Origin: Moorena bouillonii PNG | GTDB taxonomy: Bacteria > Cyanobacteriota > Cyanobacteriia > Cyanobacteriales > Coleofasciculaceae | NCBI RefSeq assembly: GCF_001942495.1 | Contig: NZ_MKZS01000001.1 | Location: forward strand, 3,965,643 to 4,029,642 | DNA: 64,000 nucleotides | Direction: 5' to 3' | In this document: positions 1 to 7,927 of the stretch, piece by piece | Numbering within the stretch: the stretch's first letter is position 1 | Layout of the letters: each line of letters opens with the position of its first letter | Program-made: the position numbers and the translations under genes | The notes under the pieces: model-generated | What the model saw: only the letters and a program-made list of their open reading frames with translations | Told to the model about the DNA's origin: nothing | Databases searched by the model: none

Positions 1-44
1 TGCTTCTACATCCTAGTCTCTATCACCGTTTCGACTACTTTTGC

Positions 45-485
45 CTAATGGATAGCTTGACAAGGGGGGGATCCAGTTCCCCCCTTATTAAGGGGGGCTA
101 GGGGGGATCCAGAGTAGTAGCGACATAGCCAGTAAAGGAAGTGAAACAGGTCTTCAACAACCCGAAGAGAATCCTTTTTGGTTATTTTACTAGAACTATG
201 GGCGGCTAAGTTACCTAATTTGTGAATCAGGCGAACTTTGGGAAATAGTCCGGGTTTGAGATTGTCTTTAAAGGTTTGCTCGTGGATAAGTGCGCCCAGC
301 TTATTCTCATAGGGCGGTTTGAGATAAGCATCGTTATCGTAGAGCCAAATCACTGCTTGTTCTAGGGTGAAACGGGCATAGAAGCAACTGGCGCGGGGGG
401 CTGAGTAAGTTAGACTTTCGGCCTGTTTGGCGTAGTTGTGGAGTTGGGGGAATTGGTTGCTGAGAAAGTCAAAGTTAGATGTCAT
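45..485 (-). pseudogene. hsdR: N-terminal fragment of type I restriction subunit HsdR (DUF4145/HEPN-like part)
   Basis: The first about 125 residues resemble the helical DUF4145-type domain that opens many HsdR proteins (MTSNFDFL start, then PRASCFYARFTLEQAV and a late KLGNLAAHSS stretch). HsdR proteins are about 1000 residues or more and carry nuclease and helicase domains; here the frame closes at residue 146. The last about 20 residues (SPLAPLNKGGTGSPP) are encoded by a palindromic repeat, not by HsdR. The gene is therefore cut by a repeat insertion or rearrangement. Only 44 bases lie beyond it, so I cannot see whether the rest of hsdR continues outside. It is the last gene of the minus-strand hsdM-hsdS-hsdR order. 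It could still make a free HEPN-like protein. Confidence 0.6.
61..112. repeat. Palindromic PLNKGG-type dispersed repeat
   Basis: Two copies of GGGGGGATCC flank an inverted CCCCCCTTATTAAGGGGGG core, giving a foldable palindrome. It supplies the artificial C-terminus of the hsdR fragment. Such GC-rich repeats are common between cyanobacterial genes. Confidence 0.6.
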
Positions 486-529
486 TGTTTTGTTCTTGTT
501 GTTTTATTACTAGAGTTCCCGAAATCGAA

Positions 530-715
530 TCAAACAATATCTTGTTTTTGTTGTAATTTGGGTATTTCGCTGGCAGGAATAACTTTTACGTTCCCTTGTT
601 CGTCACTGATAGCAATAGATTCACCTTTTTGACGGTGGTTTTCGATGGCTTTGTCTACTGCTTGTTTAAATAGTTGACTGATTTGGTTAATATCAGAAAA
701 ATTGAGTTTATTCAT
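530..715 (-). CDS. Small conserved-looking hypothetical protein in the type I RM locus
   Basis: This 61-residue protein has an amphipathic N-terminal half (DINQISQLFKQAVDKAIE) followed by a short beta-like segment (GESIAISDEQGNVKVIPASE). No catalytic motif or membrane segment is visible. It starts 2 bases after the hsdS stop on the same strand and precedes the hsdR fragment, so it is probably translated from the same transcript. It could be an antitoxin-like or accessory peptide of the RM locus, but I do not recognise a family and assign no function. Confidence 0.55.
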   Translation of the reverse strand: MNKLNFSDINQISQLFKQAVDKAIENHRQKGESIAISDEQGNVKVIPASEIPKLQQKQDIV

Positions 716-717
716 AG

Positions 718-1920
718 TTACAGTTCACCTCGGAAGGCTTTTTGGAGCAGTGATTTGAAAAGGTTGTCTGAATTTTCAAGATGGTTTTGTTCTTTTATTA
801 TGTGATCACTAATCGTTTTCTTAAGAGTTAAGTATCTTTTCTGTTTATCCATCGGCGGACAAATCAGCTTAAGACGGCTTAATCCTTGGATGTTAATGTT
901 ATAATTACCTGCTGTAGTCCGAGCTTCTATTACTAGACGATAACGGAAGCTAGGAAATGAAATTATGTCACGTATAAAGCCAGGATATAATTGAGCATCT
1001 GGTTTGATTCGCGCTCTTATTAAATAAGAAGCATAGACTGCTTGTTTACCATTTGCTTCAACTAAAGCACATCTACCGATATATTCAGGATTACCGTTAG
1101 ACCTTACAAATAATAAATCATCTTTTTTAAGAATCAGCTTTGATATTTCTTTTGATTCAAGTTTTGTATATTTTAGTTCATCCCAGGATAGTTTATCTCC
1201 AACAATATTTGGAATTCTCAGAACTGGAATATCTTCTTTTCTTTGTATATTGCTACACTTTGAATTTGTTCCATACTTAAGTTCTTCAATCTGCGACCCT
1301 AATTTAACTATTTCCCACCCCTTCGGATTAGTTACAGGATCGCCGAACATATCGAGGAAAGTCGAGCGCAAGAGTTCTTCTGTTAGTGCGATCGCTTCTT
1401 TTCGCTTCCGTCGGATTGAATCAGCTTTATCCAGTATGGCAGCTATGCGCTTTTGTTCTTCTAGGGGAGGAAAAGGTATTTCAATATTTTTGAATTGACC
1501 TTTAGGTAATAGGGGTAAAGTCGTAGAAGCCCCCATATGCCGAATTAACTTTTCTAATGTTCGACAGTAATAAAAAACATATCGAGGATAGAGAATATTT
1601 TTATCAGGAACTAAAGCATTTATTTGCTGATTGGTTGCTAATTCTGTACCAGAAAATCCTACTTTTCCGATAGTTGCGCCGATACAGCATATTAATGTTG
1701 ACTCGGCAGGTAATATTCTAGCTTTACTTGCTCCAAGAGAGGAAAGCCACTTAGCGCTTCGGTTAATCGGTTCAGTTTTGCCAAGTTCTGTTGGACCAAC
1801 GAAAGGTATAGAACCTCCGTAATATTCAGGATGTTGAGTAGAGGGAGTTGTACCTGTAACAACATTAGCTACTTTGTGAAAAGGGCATATTGACCATGAA
1901 GACGGAAATAAATATTTCAT
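718..1920 (-). CDS. hsdS: Type I restriction-modification specificity subunit HsdS
   Basis: The 400-residue protein has the HsdS plan: target recognition domain 1, a central conserved helix, domain 2 and a distal helix. TRD1 ends at GQFKNIEIPFPPLEEQKRIA, followed by the spacer helix (ILDKADSIRRKRKEAIALTEELLRS). The GDPVTNPKGWE motif opens TRD2. HsdS reads the bipartite DNA site and positions two HsdM subunits. The start codon overlaps the TGA of a short hsdM-like relic (ATGA), the usual M-S coupling, while the intact hsdM lies 1.6 kb upstream. The protein looks full length. Its present partner may therefore not be its original one. Confidence 0.92.
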   Translation of the reverse strand: MKYLFPSSWSICPFHKVANVVTGTTPSTQHPEYYGGSIPFVGPTELGKTEPINRSAKWLSSLGASKARILPAESTLICCIGATIGKVGFSGTELATNQQINALVPDKNILYPRYVFYYCRTLEKLIRHMGASTTLPLLPKGQFKNIEIPFPPLEEQKRIAAILDKADSIRRKRKEAIALTEELLRSTFLDMFGDPVTNPKGWEIVKLGSQIEELKYGTNSKCSNIQRKEDIPVLRIPNIVGDKLSWDELKYTKLESKEISKLILKKDDLLFVRSNGNPEYIGRCALVEANGKQAVYASYLIRARIKPDAQLYPGFIRDIISFPSFRYRLVIEARTTAGNYNINIQGLSRLKLICPPMDKQKRYLTLKKTISDHIIKEQNHLENSDNLFKSLLQKAFRGEL

Positions 1921-1985
1921 TCCAACATCCCCTCCAGCCCATCAATATCCATCCGAATCTCATATAAAAGCAATCTACTAAGCAT
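1917..1985 (-). pseudogene. hsdM: Relic of a divergent hsdM 3' end
   Basis: The frame directly upstream of hsdS reads YEIRMDIDGLEGMLE then stop. This matches the C-terminus of the intact HsdM in the window (DEIRADLDELEGMLG) but differs at several positions. The TGA overlaps the hsdS ATG as in ordinary hsdM-hsdS operons. I infer that hsdS once followed another hsdM allele that has been lost. The stretch is only about 22 codons, so chance resemblance cannot be excluded, but position and overlap support it. Confidence 0.6.
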
Positions 1986-2190
1986 AAAGTAACCTCCCTT
2001 TAGGAGTAGGAATATCACGCCCCAACTCCTGAGCCGTTTCGATCCATTCTTGAATTACCACCTCAGCATTAGTCACTGCTTCTACATAAGTTTGACCATC
2101 TGCCATACATCCAGGTAATTATGGCACTTCTACAATAAAAGCTTGGTCTGATTCACTCCAATAGATAATTAATTTGTAGTTAACTAACAT
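1978..2190 (-). pseudogene. HicB-like antitoxin with an internal stop codon
   Basis: Reading 71 codons in one frame gives a HicB-type sequence: YKLIIYWSESDQAFIVEVP, a stop, then LPGCMADGQTYVEAVTNAE and a C-terminal PTPKGRLLYA. In the family the interrupted position is usually Glu (EVPELPGC), so GAA to TAA is the simplest cause. HicB proteins neutralise HicA mRNA interferases or act alone. No hicA is seen beside it. It ends inside the hsdM relic. A sequencing error is a less likely alternative. Confidence 0.7.
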
Positions 2191-2300
2191 CGCAATATCC
2201 TATAGCAGTTTTCAATTGGTTGAGGGACAAAGTTATCGGTTTTAGGGAGCAGGGAATAGGGCAAAATTTGTGTGTGCCTGATTATGCTAAAAACCGCTAT

Positions 2301-2328
2301 ACTCTTCACCTATTTAAGTGATAACGAT
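2301..2328. repeat. Direct repeat of the toxin 3'/immunity 5' junction (second copy 3081-3108)
   Basis: The 28 bases here match 3081-3108 in 26 positions, in the same orientation. At 3081-3108 this sequence holds the stop of the papain-fold toxin gene and the GTG start region of its partner. The copy here has no gene around it, so it looks like the relic of a second toxin-immunity copy. The two repeats bracket about 750 bp that contain the small gene and the immunity gene. Confidence 0.6.
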
Positions 2329-2401
2329 CCCCCGTTGGTTTTTAACAAAAGGGGGACACTCACCATATTAACCACACTCCCTGCTCCCTCAAAAAAAATT
2401 T

Positions 2402-2430
2402 GTTACAAAATTTAAAAAATATGCTATAAT
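2402..2430 (+). promoter_or_regulatory. Sigma70-type promoter for the structured leader and small gene
   Basis: A -35-like GTTACA (2402-2407) is followed after 17 bases by a perfect -10 TATAAT (2425-2430) with an extended TGC in front. Transcription would start near 2437-2440, about 115 bases before the start codon at 2553. Confidence 0.6.
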
Positions 2431-2439
2431 ATGCAAATT

Positions 2440-2552
2440 TTTATGCTAAACTGAAATCGTGGACAATAAAATCCACGGGAAGAGCCAGCCTTAGAGTTTT
2501 CCAAGGCCACAGGCTGGCTCTGGGTCCCCTTTACAGGAGATAACTTAATATT
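2440..2552 (+). promoter_or_regulatory. Structured 5' leader with two hairpins
   Basis: The leader contains hairpin 1 (CGTGGA 2458-2463 with TCCACG 2472-2477) and a strong hairpin 2 (GAGCCAGCCT 2482-2491 with AGGCTGGCTC 2511-2520). An AGGAGA ribosome site follows at about 2535-2540, before the ATG at 2553. No known riboswitch is recognised. The stem ends about 15 bases before the ribosome site, so it could regulate initiation or simply stabilise the RNA. Confidence 0.4.
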
Positions 2553-2720
2553 ATGTCCCATCGCCTATACCCATGGGTGGTTGTTAGGTTGTTACGACCG
2601 ATGCCACCAGTGCTTTTCGCTCGGTTCGAGAACCCTACTGATGCGAAGGGCTATATGCAGGTACTGAAACTGCTGATGCCTGGTGCCAAGTTTCTAATTT
2701 TTTTTGACCTTCAGCAATAA
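2553..2720 (+). CDS. Small protein of 55 residues with a structured leader
   Basis: The ATG is preceded by AGGAGA at good spacing, a promoter and a structured leader, so this looks like a real gene despite its length. The product begins MSHRLYPWVVVRLLRPMPP and continues through ARFENPTDAKGYMQVLKLL to PGAKFLIFFDLQQ. The pattern VVRLL, RF..P.DA..Y...L..L.P.A.F...FD recalls small cyanobacterial hypothetical proteins I have seen before, but I cannot name a family. It has no signal peptide or membrane span. Its stop codon abuts the stop of the immunity gene on the other strand (convergent, no gap). Confidence 0.55.
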   Translation: MSHRLYPWVVVRLLRPMPPVLFARFENPTDAKGYMQVLKLLMPGAKFLIFFDLQQ

Positions 2721-3089
2721 TCATGATTGACGAACAAATTCAGAACTTGATTCTGTAGCTAACAAGCCATGGTTTTGTTTAAATTCAGCCAACAACCGAA
2801 AAAAATATTCAAAACCTACTTTTTCATCATGACAAGAAAGCATAATTAACTTAGCCCATGAGGTAACCGACTTAACCCCCAGTTTTTCCTGTAGCCAAGG
2901 TTGAAAGTCCTCATAAAATTTTGCTTCTGCTTCAGTCAACTCAATATCCATCTCACTGCGAGCAAATTCATAGCCAACTAAAAACATAAATAAATCGGTT
3001 ACCGAAGGACGACCAATATACATACCAGGGCATTTTTCGATTTTTTCTAGAACATCAAATAATCCATTCATAACAACACTACTATTCAC
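2721..3089 (-). CDS. Probable immunity/antitoxin protein for the papain-fold toxin
   Basis: The 122-residue protein starts at a GTG (3089) or at the ATG at 3071 (MNGLFDVLEKIEKCPGMYIG); neither has a clear ribosome site. The KCPGMYIGRPSVTDLFMFLVGYEFA start and the acidic middle (ELTEAEAKFYEDFQPWLQ) resemble small proteins that follow papain-fold toxin genes in cyanobacteria and act as presumed immunity partners. It lies 9 bases after the toxin stop on the same strand, which fits translational coupling. The role is inferred mainly from position; the fold is unknown to me. Confidence 0.6.
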   Translation of the reverse strand: MNSSVVMNGLFDVLEKIEKCPGMYIGRPSVTDLFMFLVGYEFARSEMDIELTEAEAKFYEDFQPWLQEKLGVKSVTSWAKLIMLSCHDEKVGFEYFFRLLAEFKQNHGLLATESSSEFVRQS

Positions 3090-3098
3090 CTATTTAAG

Positions 3099-3446
3099 TT
3101 ATAACGATGTTAATTCGTCCACAATAAACTTGCCACTAGGACAATGAAAGTCATTCAACCAAGCTTCTCTCGATAAACCCTCCCTAGATAAATTATCAAA
3201 CACTTTTCCGAAAACCTCTACACCATAATGAATTCCATTTTCTGTAATTGACTCCCCTGTTCCATAGCGATCGCTGATGATAAAGACTTCATTTCGTCTT
3301 TTTGTTCTTAACCTGATAATTTTGCCTTCTACTCCATTCTGTCTTAACCACTCCATCACCGACATAGCACAACGATCGCACTCTAGCAGAGGATAACCCG
3401 CTACAATTTGACTAACACCTTGCCAAATTTCCTCTTTTGTTTTCAT
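3099..3446 (-). CDS. Papain-fold toxin domain protein (Tox-PL-2 type)
   Basis: The 115-residue protein has the short papain-fold toxin layout: a Cys in LECDRCAMSVMEWL near residues 23-26, a central basic strand (EGKIIRLRTKRR) and a late His in GIHYGVEVFGKVFDN, followed by a conserved HCPSGKFIVDEL end. These Cys and His positions are candidates for a thiol catalytic dyad. Family members are toxin domains of polymorphic toxin systems; in cyanobacteria they also occur as small free proteins paired with a downstream immunity gene, as here. It sits inside a type I RM locus, between hsdM and hsdS. The activity (protease or deamidase) cannot be told from sequence. Confidence 0.7.
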   Translation of the reverse strand: MKTKEEIWQGVSQIVAGYPLLECDRCAMSVMEWLRQNGVEGKIIRLRTKRRNEVFIISDRYGTGESITENGIHYGVEVFGKVFDNLSREGLSREAWLNDFHCPSGKFIVDELTSL

Positions 3447-3505
3447 TCCTCAGATATTAATTACATTTTGGTTTCAATGATAAAAGAATTCAACTGTGTT
3501 GCAAC

Positions 3506-4993
3506 TTATCCCAACATCCCCTCCAGTTCATCAAGATCTGCCCGAATTTCATCCTCAAGCGTCCGCAATTTTTCTAAAATAACCTTGGGTGGTTCATACT
3601 CCACCTCTTCATACTCAATTTCCTTGTAGCGATTGATAGATAAATCATACCCATTTGCTTTAATCTCATCCTTGGGTACAAAGAATGCCTTAGCCTTGCG
3701 ATCCGACTCTTGACTGCTGTCCCGCTGCTTCCACTTCTCCAACAGATCCGGGATATCATTATCTTCCACGGGCTGACGTTTATCATCTAATGACAACCCA
3801 TCAGCCTTCATGTCATAGAACCAAACAAAATCCGTGCCATCCGCCTCTACTCCAACCTTAGTAAAAATAATCACCGCTGTTGAAACACCTGCATAGGGTT
3901 TGAACACTCCAGAAGGCATAGATATCACCCCTTCTAGCTTGTGATTCTCTATTAAAATACTGCGAATCTTCTTATGAGCCTTAGATGAACCAAACAATAC
4001 CCCATCAGGTACAATTACAGCAGCTTGTCCCCCAATTTTCAACAGCCGCAAAAACAAAGGTAAAAACAGTAACTCTGTCTTAGTAGTAGAAATAACTTTA
4101 GTTAAATCTTTAGCAATAGTAGACTTCTCTACCGAACCCTTAAACGGTGGATTAGCTAGAATTAAGGTAAACGCTTCTTTACGATCAGCATAATCCTCTG
4201 ATAGAGAATCCCGCGCCTCAATAGACGGGTCTTCAATACCGTGTAACATCAGGTTCATGCTACCGATGCGCAGCATTGTGCCATCAAAATCAAACCCGTG
4301 GAACATCTCCTTATTAAAGTGTTCTCTGTTTCCTGGGGCATTAAGAACCTTGTTACCATCAGAATCTTCCAACTCTTGTAAGTACTCAGCAGCAGCAACC
4401 AAAAACCCCCCAGTACCACAAGCAGGGTCACAGATCACATCCCTGACTCCTGGGTTCATCAGTTCCACCATCATCTTAATAATGTGGCGGGGAGTGCGAA
4501 ACTGTCCGTTAGTTCCTGCTGTAGTCAGCTTAGACAGCATATACTCATAGAGGTCGCCCTTGGTGTCCCGATCCTCCATCGGAATACTATCGATCTGAGT
4601 CACTACATTAGCCAATAATGCCGGACTAGCAATTAAAAACACGGCATCCTTCATGTGGCGAGTGTAAGCATTCCCGCCCCCAGTAGTCCCCAGAGTCTTG
4701 ATAAAGGGAAATGCTTCATCCCGAACAATGGCCAACATTTCCTCTGCATCGCTCTTGTTCTTAAATTGGGACCAACGCGATTGCTGTTTGTCCTCTGGGA
4801 AAATTGGATCGTTGACTGGCTTTCCCAAACGCCTTGCTTTCTTTTCCTTCAGCAGTTCCAGGTCATCCAGACGTTTGATAAACAGTAAATAGGAAATCTG
4901 TTCGATCACAGAAAGAGGGTTGCTAATGCCATTATTCCAGAAAGTTGTCCAAAGCTTATCAACCTTGGATTTCATCTCACCTGTGATCGTCAT
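3506..4993 (-). CDS. hsdM: Type I restriction-modification methyltransferase subunit HsdM
   Basis: The 495-residue protein is an N6-adenine methyltransferase. It has an N-terminal HsdM helical domain (residues 5-140), GQFRTPRHI at 163-171, the SAM-binding motif DPACGTGGF at 189-197 and the catalytic NPPF at 281-284. The last about 60 residues are a charged helix expected to contact HsdS. The start ATG follows an AAGGAT ribosome site. It is full length and no internal stop is seen. Downstream comes the toxin pair and only then hsdS, an unusual break in the M-S order. Without an intact hsdR in view, it may now act only in modification. Confidence 0.95.
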   Translation of the reverse strand: MTITGEMKSKVDKLWTTFWNNGISNPLSVIEQISYLLFIKRLDDLELLKEKKARRLGKPVNDPIFPEDKQQSRWSQFKNKSDAEEMLAIVRDEAFPFIKTLGTTGGGNAYTRHMKDAVFLIASPALLANVVTQIDSIPMEDRDTKGDLYEYMLSKLTTAGTNGQFRTPRHIIKMMVELMNPGVRDVICDPACGTGGFLVAAAEYLQELEDSDGNKVLNAPGNREHFNKEMFHGFDFDGTMLRIGSMNLMLHGIEDPSIEARDSLSEDYADRKEAFTLILANPPFKGSVEKSTIAKDLTKVISTTKTELLFLPLFLRLLKIGGQAAVIVPDGVLFGSSKAHKKIRSILIENHKLEGVISMPSGVFKPYAGVSTAVIIFTKVGVEADGTDFVWFYDMKADGLSLDDKRQPVEDNDIPDLLEKWKQRDSSQESDRKAKAFFVPKDEIKANGYDLSINRYKEIEYEEVEYEPPKVILEKLRTLEDEIRADLDELEGMLG

Positions 4994-5038
4994 ATTATCC
5001 TTTTAATTTTGCCTAATATCCCATATTACTTGAATAAA

Positions 5039-5077
5039 CAAGGGTTGGGCACGGGGAAACTCCGCACCCAACCCTTG
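5039..5077 (-). terminator. Hairpin after ftsH
   Basis: CAAGGGTTGGG and CCCAACCCTTG form an 11-bp stem 26 bases downstream of the ftsH stop. Only a weak T-rich tail follows on the minus strand. It may also shield hsdM from read-through. Confidence 0.5.
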
Positions 5078-5102
5078 TAATCCTTGCAATTGAAAATTGC
5101 GA

Positions 5103-6983
5103 TTAAACGACAGCAGGCTCCTGCTCGGCAGACTTAACTTTACTCAAAAGCTCTTGCAATTTGTCACCCTCAATTACTTCCGTGTCCAATATTTCTTTAG
5201 CAATGGTTTCGAGCAACTCCCGATTCTCGTTCAGAATCGCTAATGCTTGTTGATGACCTGTTTCGACAATCTCTTTGACTTCATCATCAATCGCCTTAGC
5301 AGTTTCATCGCTGACATTGCGGCGGGGATTCATCATCCCATCTCCGAGAAAGCTTGACTGCTGACCTTTCTGGTAAGCTAACGGTCCGAGAACTTTACTC
5401 ATGCCATAGGTGGTTACCATCTGCTCCGCTAAATCCGTAGCTCGTTGGAGGTCATTGGAAGCGCCAGTGGTAATGCTATTAAACACAATCTCTTCTGCTG
5501 CCCGTCCACCAAGTAAGGTAGCAATCTGACCTTGGAGTTCTTTCTCGTCCATTAAGAAGCGGTCTTCTGTAGGCATTTGCAAGGTGTAGCCTAGTGCTGC
5601 CATCCCCCGTGGCACAATCGAGATTTTAGCGACTTTACTTCCACCAGGCATCAAAGCACCAACTAGAGCATGACCGACTTCATGGTAAGCAACGATGGTT
5701 TTCTCTTTGTCATTGAGTACCCGGCTTTTCTTCTCTAGACCAGCCACTACTCGCTCAATCGCTTCCGCAAAGTCTGCCTGGGTTACTTTTTCTTTGCGGT
5801 TGCGGGCAGCTAACAGCGCTGCTTCATTAACCAGATTAGCAAGGTCAGCACCAGCAAAACCAGGAGTACGAGTTGCGATCGCTTTTAGATCCACATCCTC
5901 CCCCAGCTTCACTTTCTTAGCATAGATTTCTAGAATTTTCAAGCGACCGGATAAATCGGGACGGTCTACTAACACTTGTCGATCGAATCGTCCTGGTCGT
6001 AACAGAGCTGGATCTAGGGTTTCAGGGCGGTTAGTGGCTGCTAGCACAATTACCGTAGCATCACCAGCAGCAAACCCATCCATTTCCGTTAGCAACTGGT
6101 TGAGGGTTTGTTCCCGCTCATCGTTCCCACCAACAAAACCAGAACCACTAGCACGGGATTTACCAATAGCATCCAACTCATCAATGAAAATAATACAGGG
6201 AGCTTTCTTTTTGGCCTGTTCAAATAAATCCCGGACTCTGGCAGCACCAGCACCAACAAACAGTTCTACAAACTCAGATCCAGAAATACTAAAGAATGGT
6301 ACACCAGCTTCCCCAGCTACTGCTTTAGCCATTAGGGTTTTACCCGTTCCAGGAGGTCCAACTAATAGCACTCCTTTTGGAATTCGTGCTCCTATGTTAG
6401 TAAACCGTTGGGGCGTTTTAAGAAAATCCACAATTTCCTGTAATTCAGTCTTGGCTTCTTCTACCCCAGCCACATCATTAAAGGTAACTTTAGTGGTATC
6501 ATCTTGCACATAAACCTTAGCTTTACTCTTGCTAATAGACAAAGCACCTTGGGGTCCACCACCACCAAAACGCCCTGCAAAAAACTGCAAAATGCCAACA
6601 AAAATTAGTGGAGGTATCACCCAGCTGAGCACGATGGTAAACCAGCTTCGTTTAGGGGGAGGAGCAGCAGCAAATTCTACTCCTTTATCTTCTAACCGTT
6701 GGGGTAACTCTAGGTCATAGATTGGGGTCGTGATCAGAATTTGTCCTTGCTGTTCAGTATCAGCTTTGAGCTGATATTGGATTTGGTCTTGCCCAACATA
6801 AACCCGCGCTACCTTTCCATCTTGGACTTGGTCAATAAACAAGCTGTAGGGTACCCGAGGGATTTTCGGTCCAAAAAACCCAGGCAAGAATAAGTTAGCT
6901 ACGAGAAATAAACCCCCTAAAAACAAGAGAATATTGCCAATTAGGCGAGATCGAGGGGGTTGAGGTTTGTCTTTAATACTCAT
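5103..6983 (-). CDS. ftsH4: ATP-dependent zinc metalloprotease FtsH (Slr1390/Sll1463, FtsH4-like)
   Basis: A thylakoid or plasma membrane AAA protease that extracts and degrades membrane proteins. From the start chosen ([10 protein letters not shown]) it has 626 residues: membrane span 14-33, lumenal or periplasmic loop, span 114-136, AAA module with Walker A GPPGTGKT at 209-216 and Walker B IIFIDEL near 264-270, then the zinc motif HEVGH at 434-438. An upstream in-frame ATG at 7040 would add 19 residues that FtsH homologues lack. Linker and ATPase sequence resemble Synechocystis FtsH4 (Sll1463) more than FtsH2 or FtsH3. In Synechocystis FtsH4 has been linked to control of high-light-inducible proteins. 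A GAGGG/CCCTC hairpin lies in the 5' region near 7024-7039. Confidence 0.93.
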   Translation of the reverse strand: MSIKDKPQPPRSRLIGNILLFLGGLFLVANLFLPGFFGPKIPRVPYSLFIDQVQDGKVARVYVGQDQIQYQLKADTEQQGQILITTPIYDLELPQRLEDKGVEFAAAPPPKRSWFTIVLSWVIPPLIFVGILQFFAGRFGGGGPQGALSISKSKAKVYVQDDTTKVTFNDVAGVEEAKTELQEIVDFLKTPQRFTNIGARIPKGVLLVGPPGTGKTLMAKAVAGEAGVPFFSISGSEFVELFVGAGAARVRDLFEQAKKKAPCIIFIDELDAIGKSRASGSGFVGGNDEREQTLNQLLTEMDGFAAGDATVIVLAATNRPETLDPALLRPGRFDRQVLVDRPDLSGRLKILEIYAKKVKLGEDVDLKAIATRTPGFAGADLANLVNEAALLAARNRKEKVTQADFAEAIERVVAGLEKKSRVLNDKEKTIVAYHEVGHALVGALMPGGSKVAKISIVPRGMAALGYTLQMPTEDRFLMDEKELQGQIATLLGGRAAEEIVFNSITTGASNDLQRATDLAEQMVTTYGMSKVLGPLAYQKGQQSSFLGDGMMNPRRNVSDETAKAIDDEVKEIVETGHQQALAILNENRELLETIAKEILDTEVIEGDKLQELLSKVKSAEQEPAVV

Positions 6984-7224
6984 AGATGCAACGTAGTCTT
7001 TGTTTAAAATCTTTTTCTTATAGAGGGTGAAAGCCCTCATTCTTAGCCTACCAGGGTAGGGTTAAAAGTTATACAAATTGTTCAAAGCAGGACTACAGAT
7101 TCAGATGGGGTGATGGGGATATGAAATTGACGTGTAGCGGTGTCAGCCCTGAGAATTGGTATTAACTCTAAAATCCGTGACTTACTTGCTCAGCGGTATT
7201 CCCATCTTATTTTGAAATACCTAC

Positions 7225-7356
7225 GATAAGTATTTTTGCTTACTAGTTGTGAAATCTTTTCTTAGTAAGGCTTCTAAAATTTAGATGGATTAGATAAGTA
7301 TTTATGCTTACTAGTTATGCAATCTTTTGTTAGTAAGGCTTCTAAAATTTAGATGA
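7225..7356. repeat. Two tandem copies of a 68-base unit
   Basis: GATAAGTATTT starts at 7225 and again at 7293, and both copies run through TTAGTAAGGCTTCTAAAATT to the end of the unit with a few differences. The pair fills the gap between ftsH and the DUF2949 gene (7041-7416), where I see no coding sequence. Confidence 0.7.
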
Positions 7357-7387
7357 GTTGATCATAGAGTGATCATATGGTCAACTC
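7355..7387 (-). terminator. Hairpin downstream of the DUF2949 gene
   Basis: GAGTTGATCAT and ATGGTCAACTC pair over 11 bases (one G-T pair) about 30 bases after the stop of the DUF2949 gene. It probably ends the transcript of the small-protein array. The U-tract is weak. Confidence 0.4.
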
Positions 7388-7416
7388 TAGGCAAAGCTTT
7401 CTATTCAGAAATAGAC

Positions 7417-7608
7417 TTAGACGGCTTCCAACCAATCAAAGATTTGATCTAATTGATCTAATGTAATTAGTCCGTATTGCCAAAGAATCATGGGTAAAAA
7501 GTTTGGGCTTGGTTCGCCCTGGCGTAGGGCCAGGGCAATGGAAGCCCCAGGAATCTGTAACTCTTCCTGTAACCAGCGAATCAATTTAGTGAGCACTGAA
7601 GACTGCAT
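7417..7608 (-). CDS. DUF2949 family small cyanobacterial protein
   Basis: The 63-residue protein matches the cyanobacterial DUF2949 pattern as I know it: LIRWLQEEL, then IPGASIALALRQGE, and the close MILWQYGLITLDQLDQIFDWLE. It is soluble and helical, and its function is unknown. It starts 11 bases after the stop of the last Psb35-like gene, so it is likely to be the final gene of the photosystem small-protein operon. That placement is the only functional hint. Confidence 0.8.
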   Translation of the reverse strand: MQSSVLTKLIRWLQEELQIPGASIALALRQGEPSPNFLPMILWQYGLITLDQLDQIFDWLEAV

Positions 7609-7619
7609 CGACCTCTGGT

Positions 7620-7853
7620 TTAGGAATTGGGCAGAGAGTTGCTAGCAAAAGCATCCATGGCATAGGCCGGAGTGCGATCGCTATAGTCAGTTTCTTGACC
7701 AGTGACGGATTTAGCCAGTTTGTTGAAAGACTTACTACGCCAGTTGCGCTCATGGATGGGCTTGGTTTGCTCACCACGGAAGTAAGCTTGAGTACCAATT
7801 AGCGCCCCAGCAGTCCAACCAACAATTAACAGTGCAATTACAATAGTCATCAT
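7620..7853 (-). CDS. Psb35-like small membrane protein, copy A
   Basis: The 77-residue protein has one N-terminal membrane span (TIVIALLIVGWTAGALIGTQAYF) followed by a conserved soluble tail (EQTKPIHERNWRS ... DYSDRTPAYAMDAF). This fits my memory of Ssl2148/Psb35 of Synechocystis, a component of the CP47 assembly module that stabilises associated high-light-inducible proteins. There is no chlorophyll-binding ExxNxR motif, so it is not an Hlip. AAAGGAG precedes the double ATG. Copy A differs from copy B by Gly16 in place of Ala. It is the last of three copies in transcript order. Confidence 0.6.
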   Translation of the reverse strand: MMTIVIALLIVGWTAGALIGTQAYFRGEQTKPIHERNWRSKSFNKLAKSVTGQETDYSDRTPAYAMDAFASNSLPNS

Positions 7854-7927
7854 TTTCTCCTTTGTGTTTTTTACAAGCTTTGGGTCAAACCGTTAAAGCA
7901 TTGCTTAATCTGTCAAATGCTTCAAGA

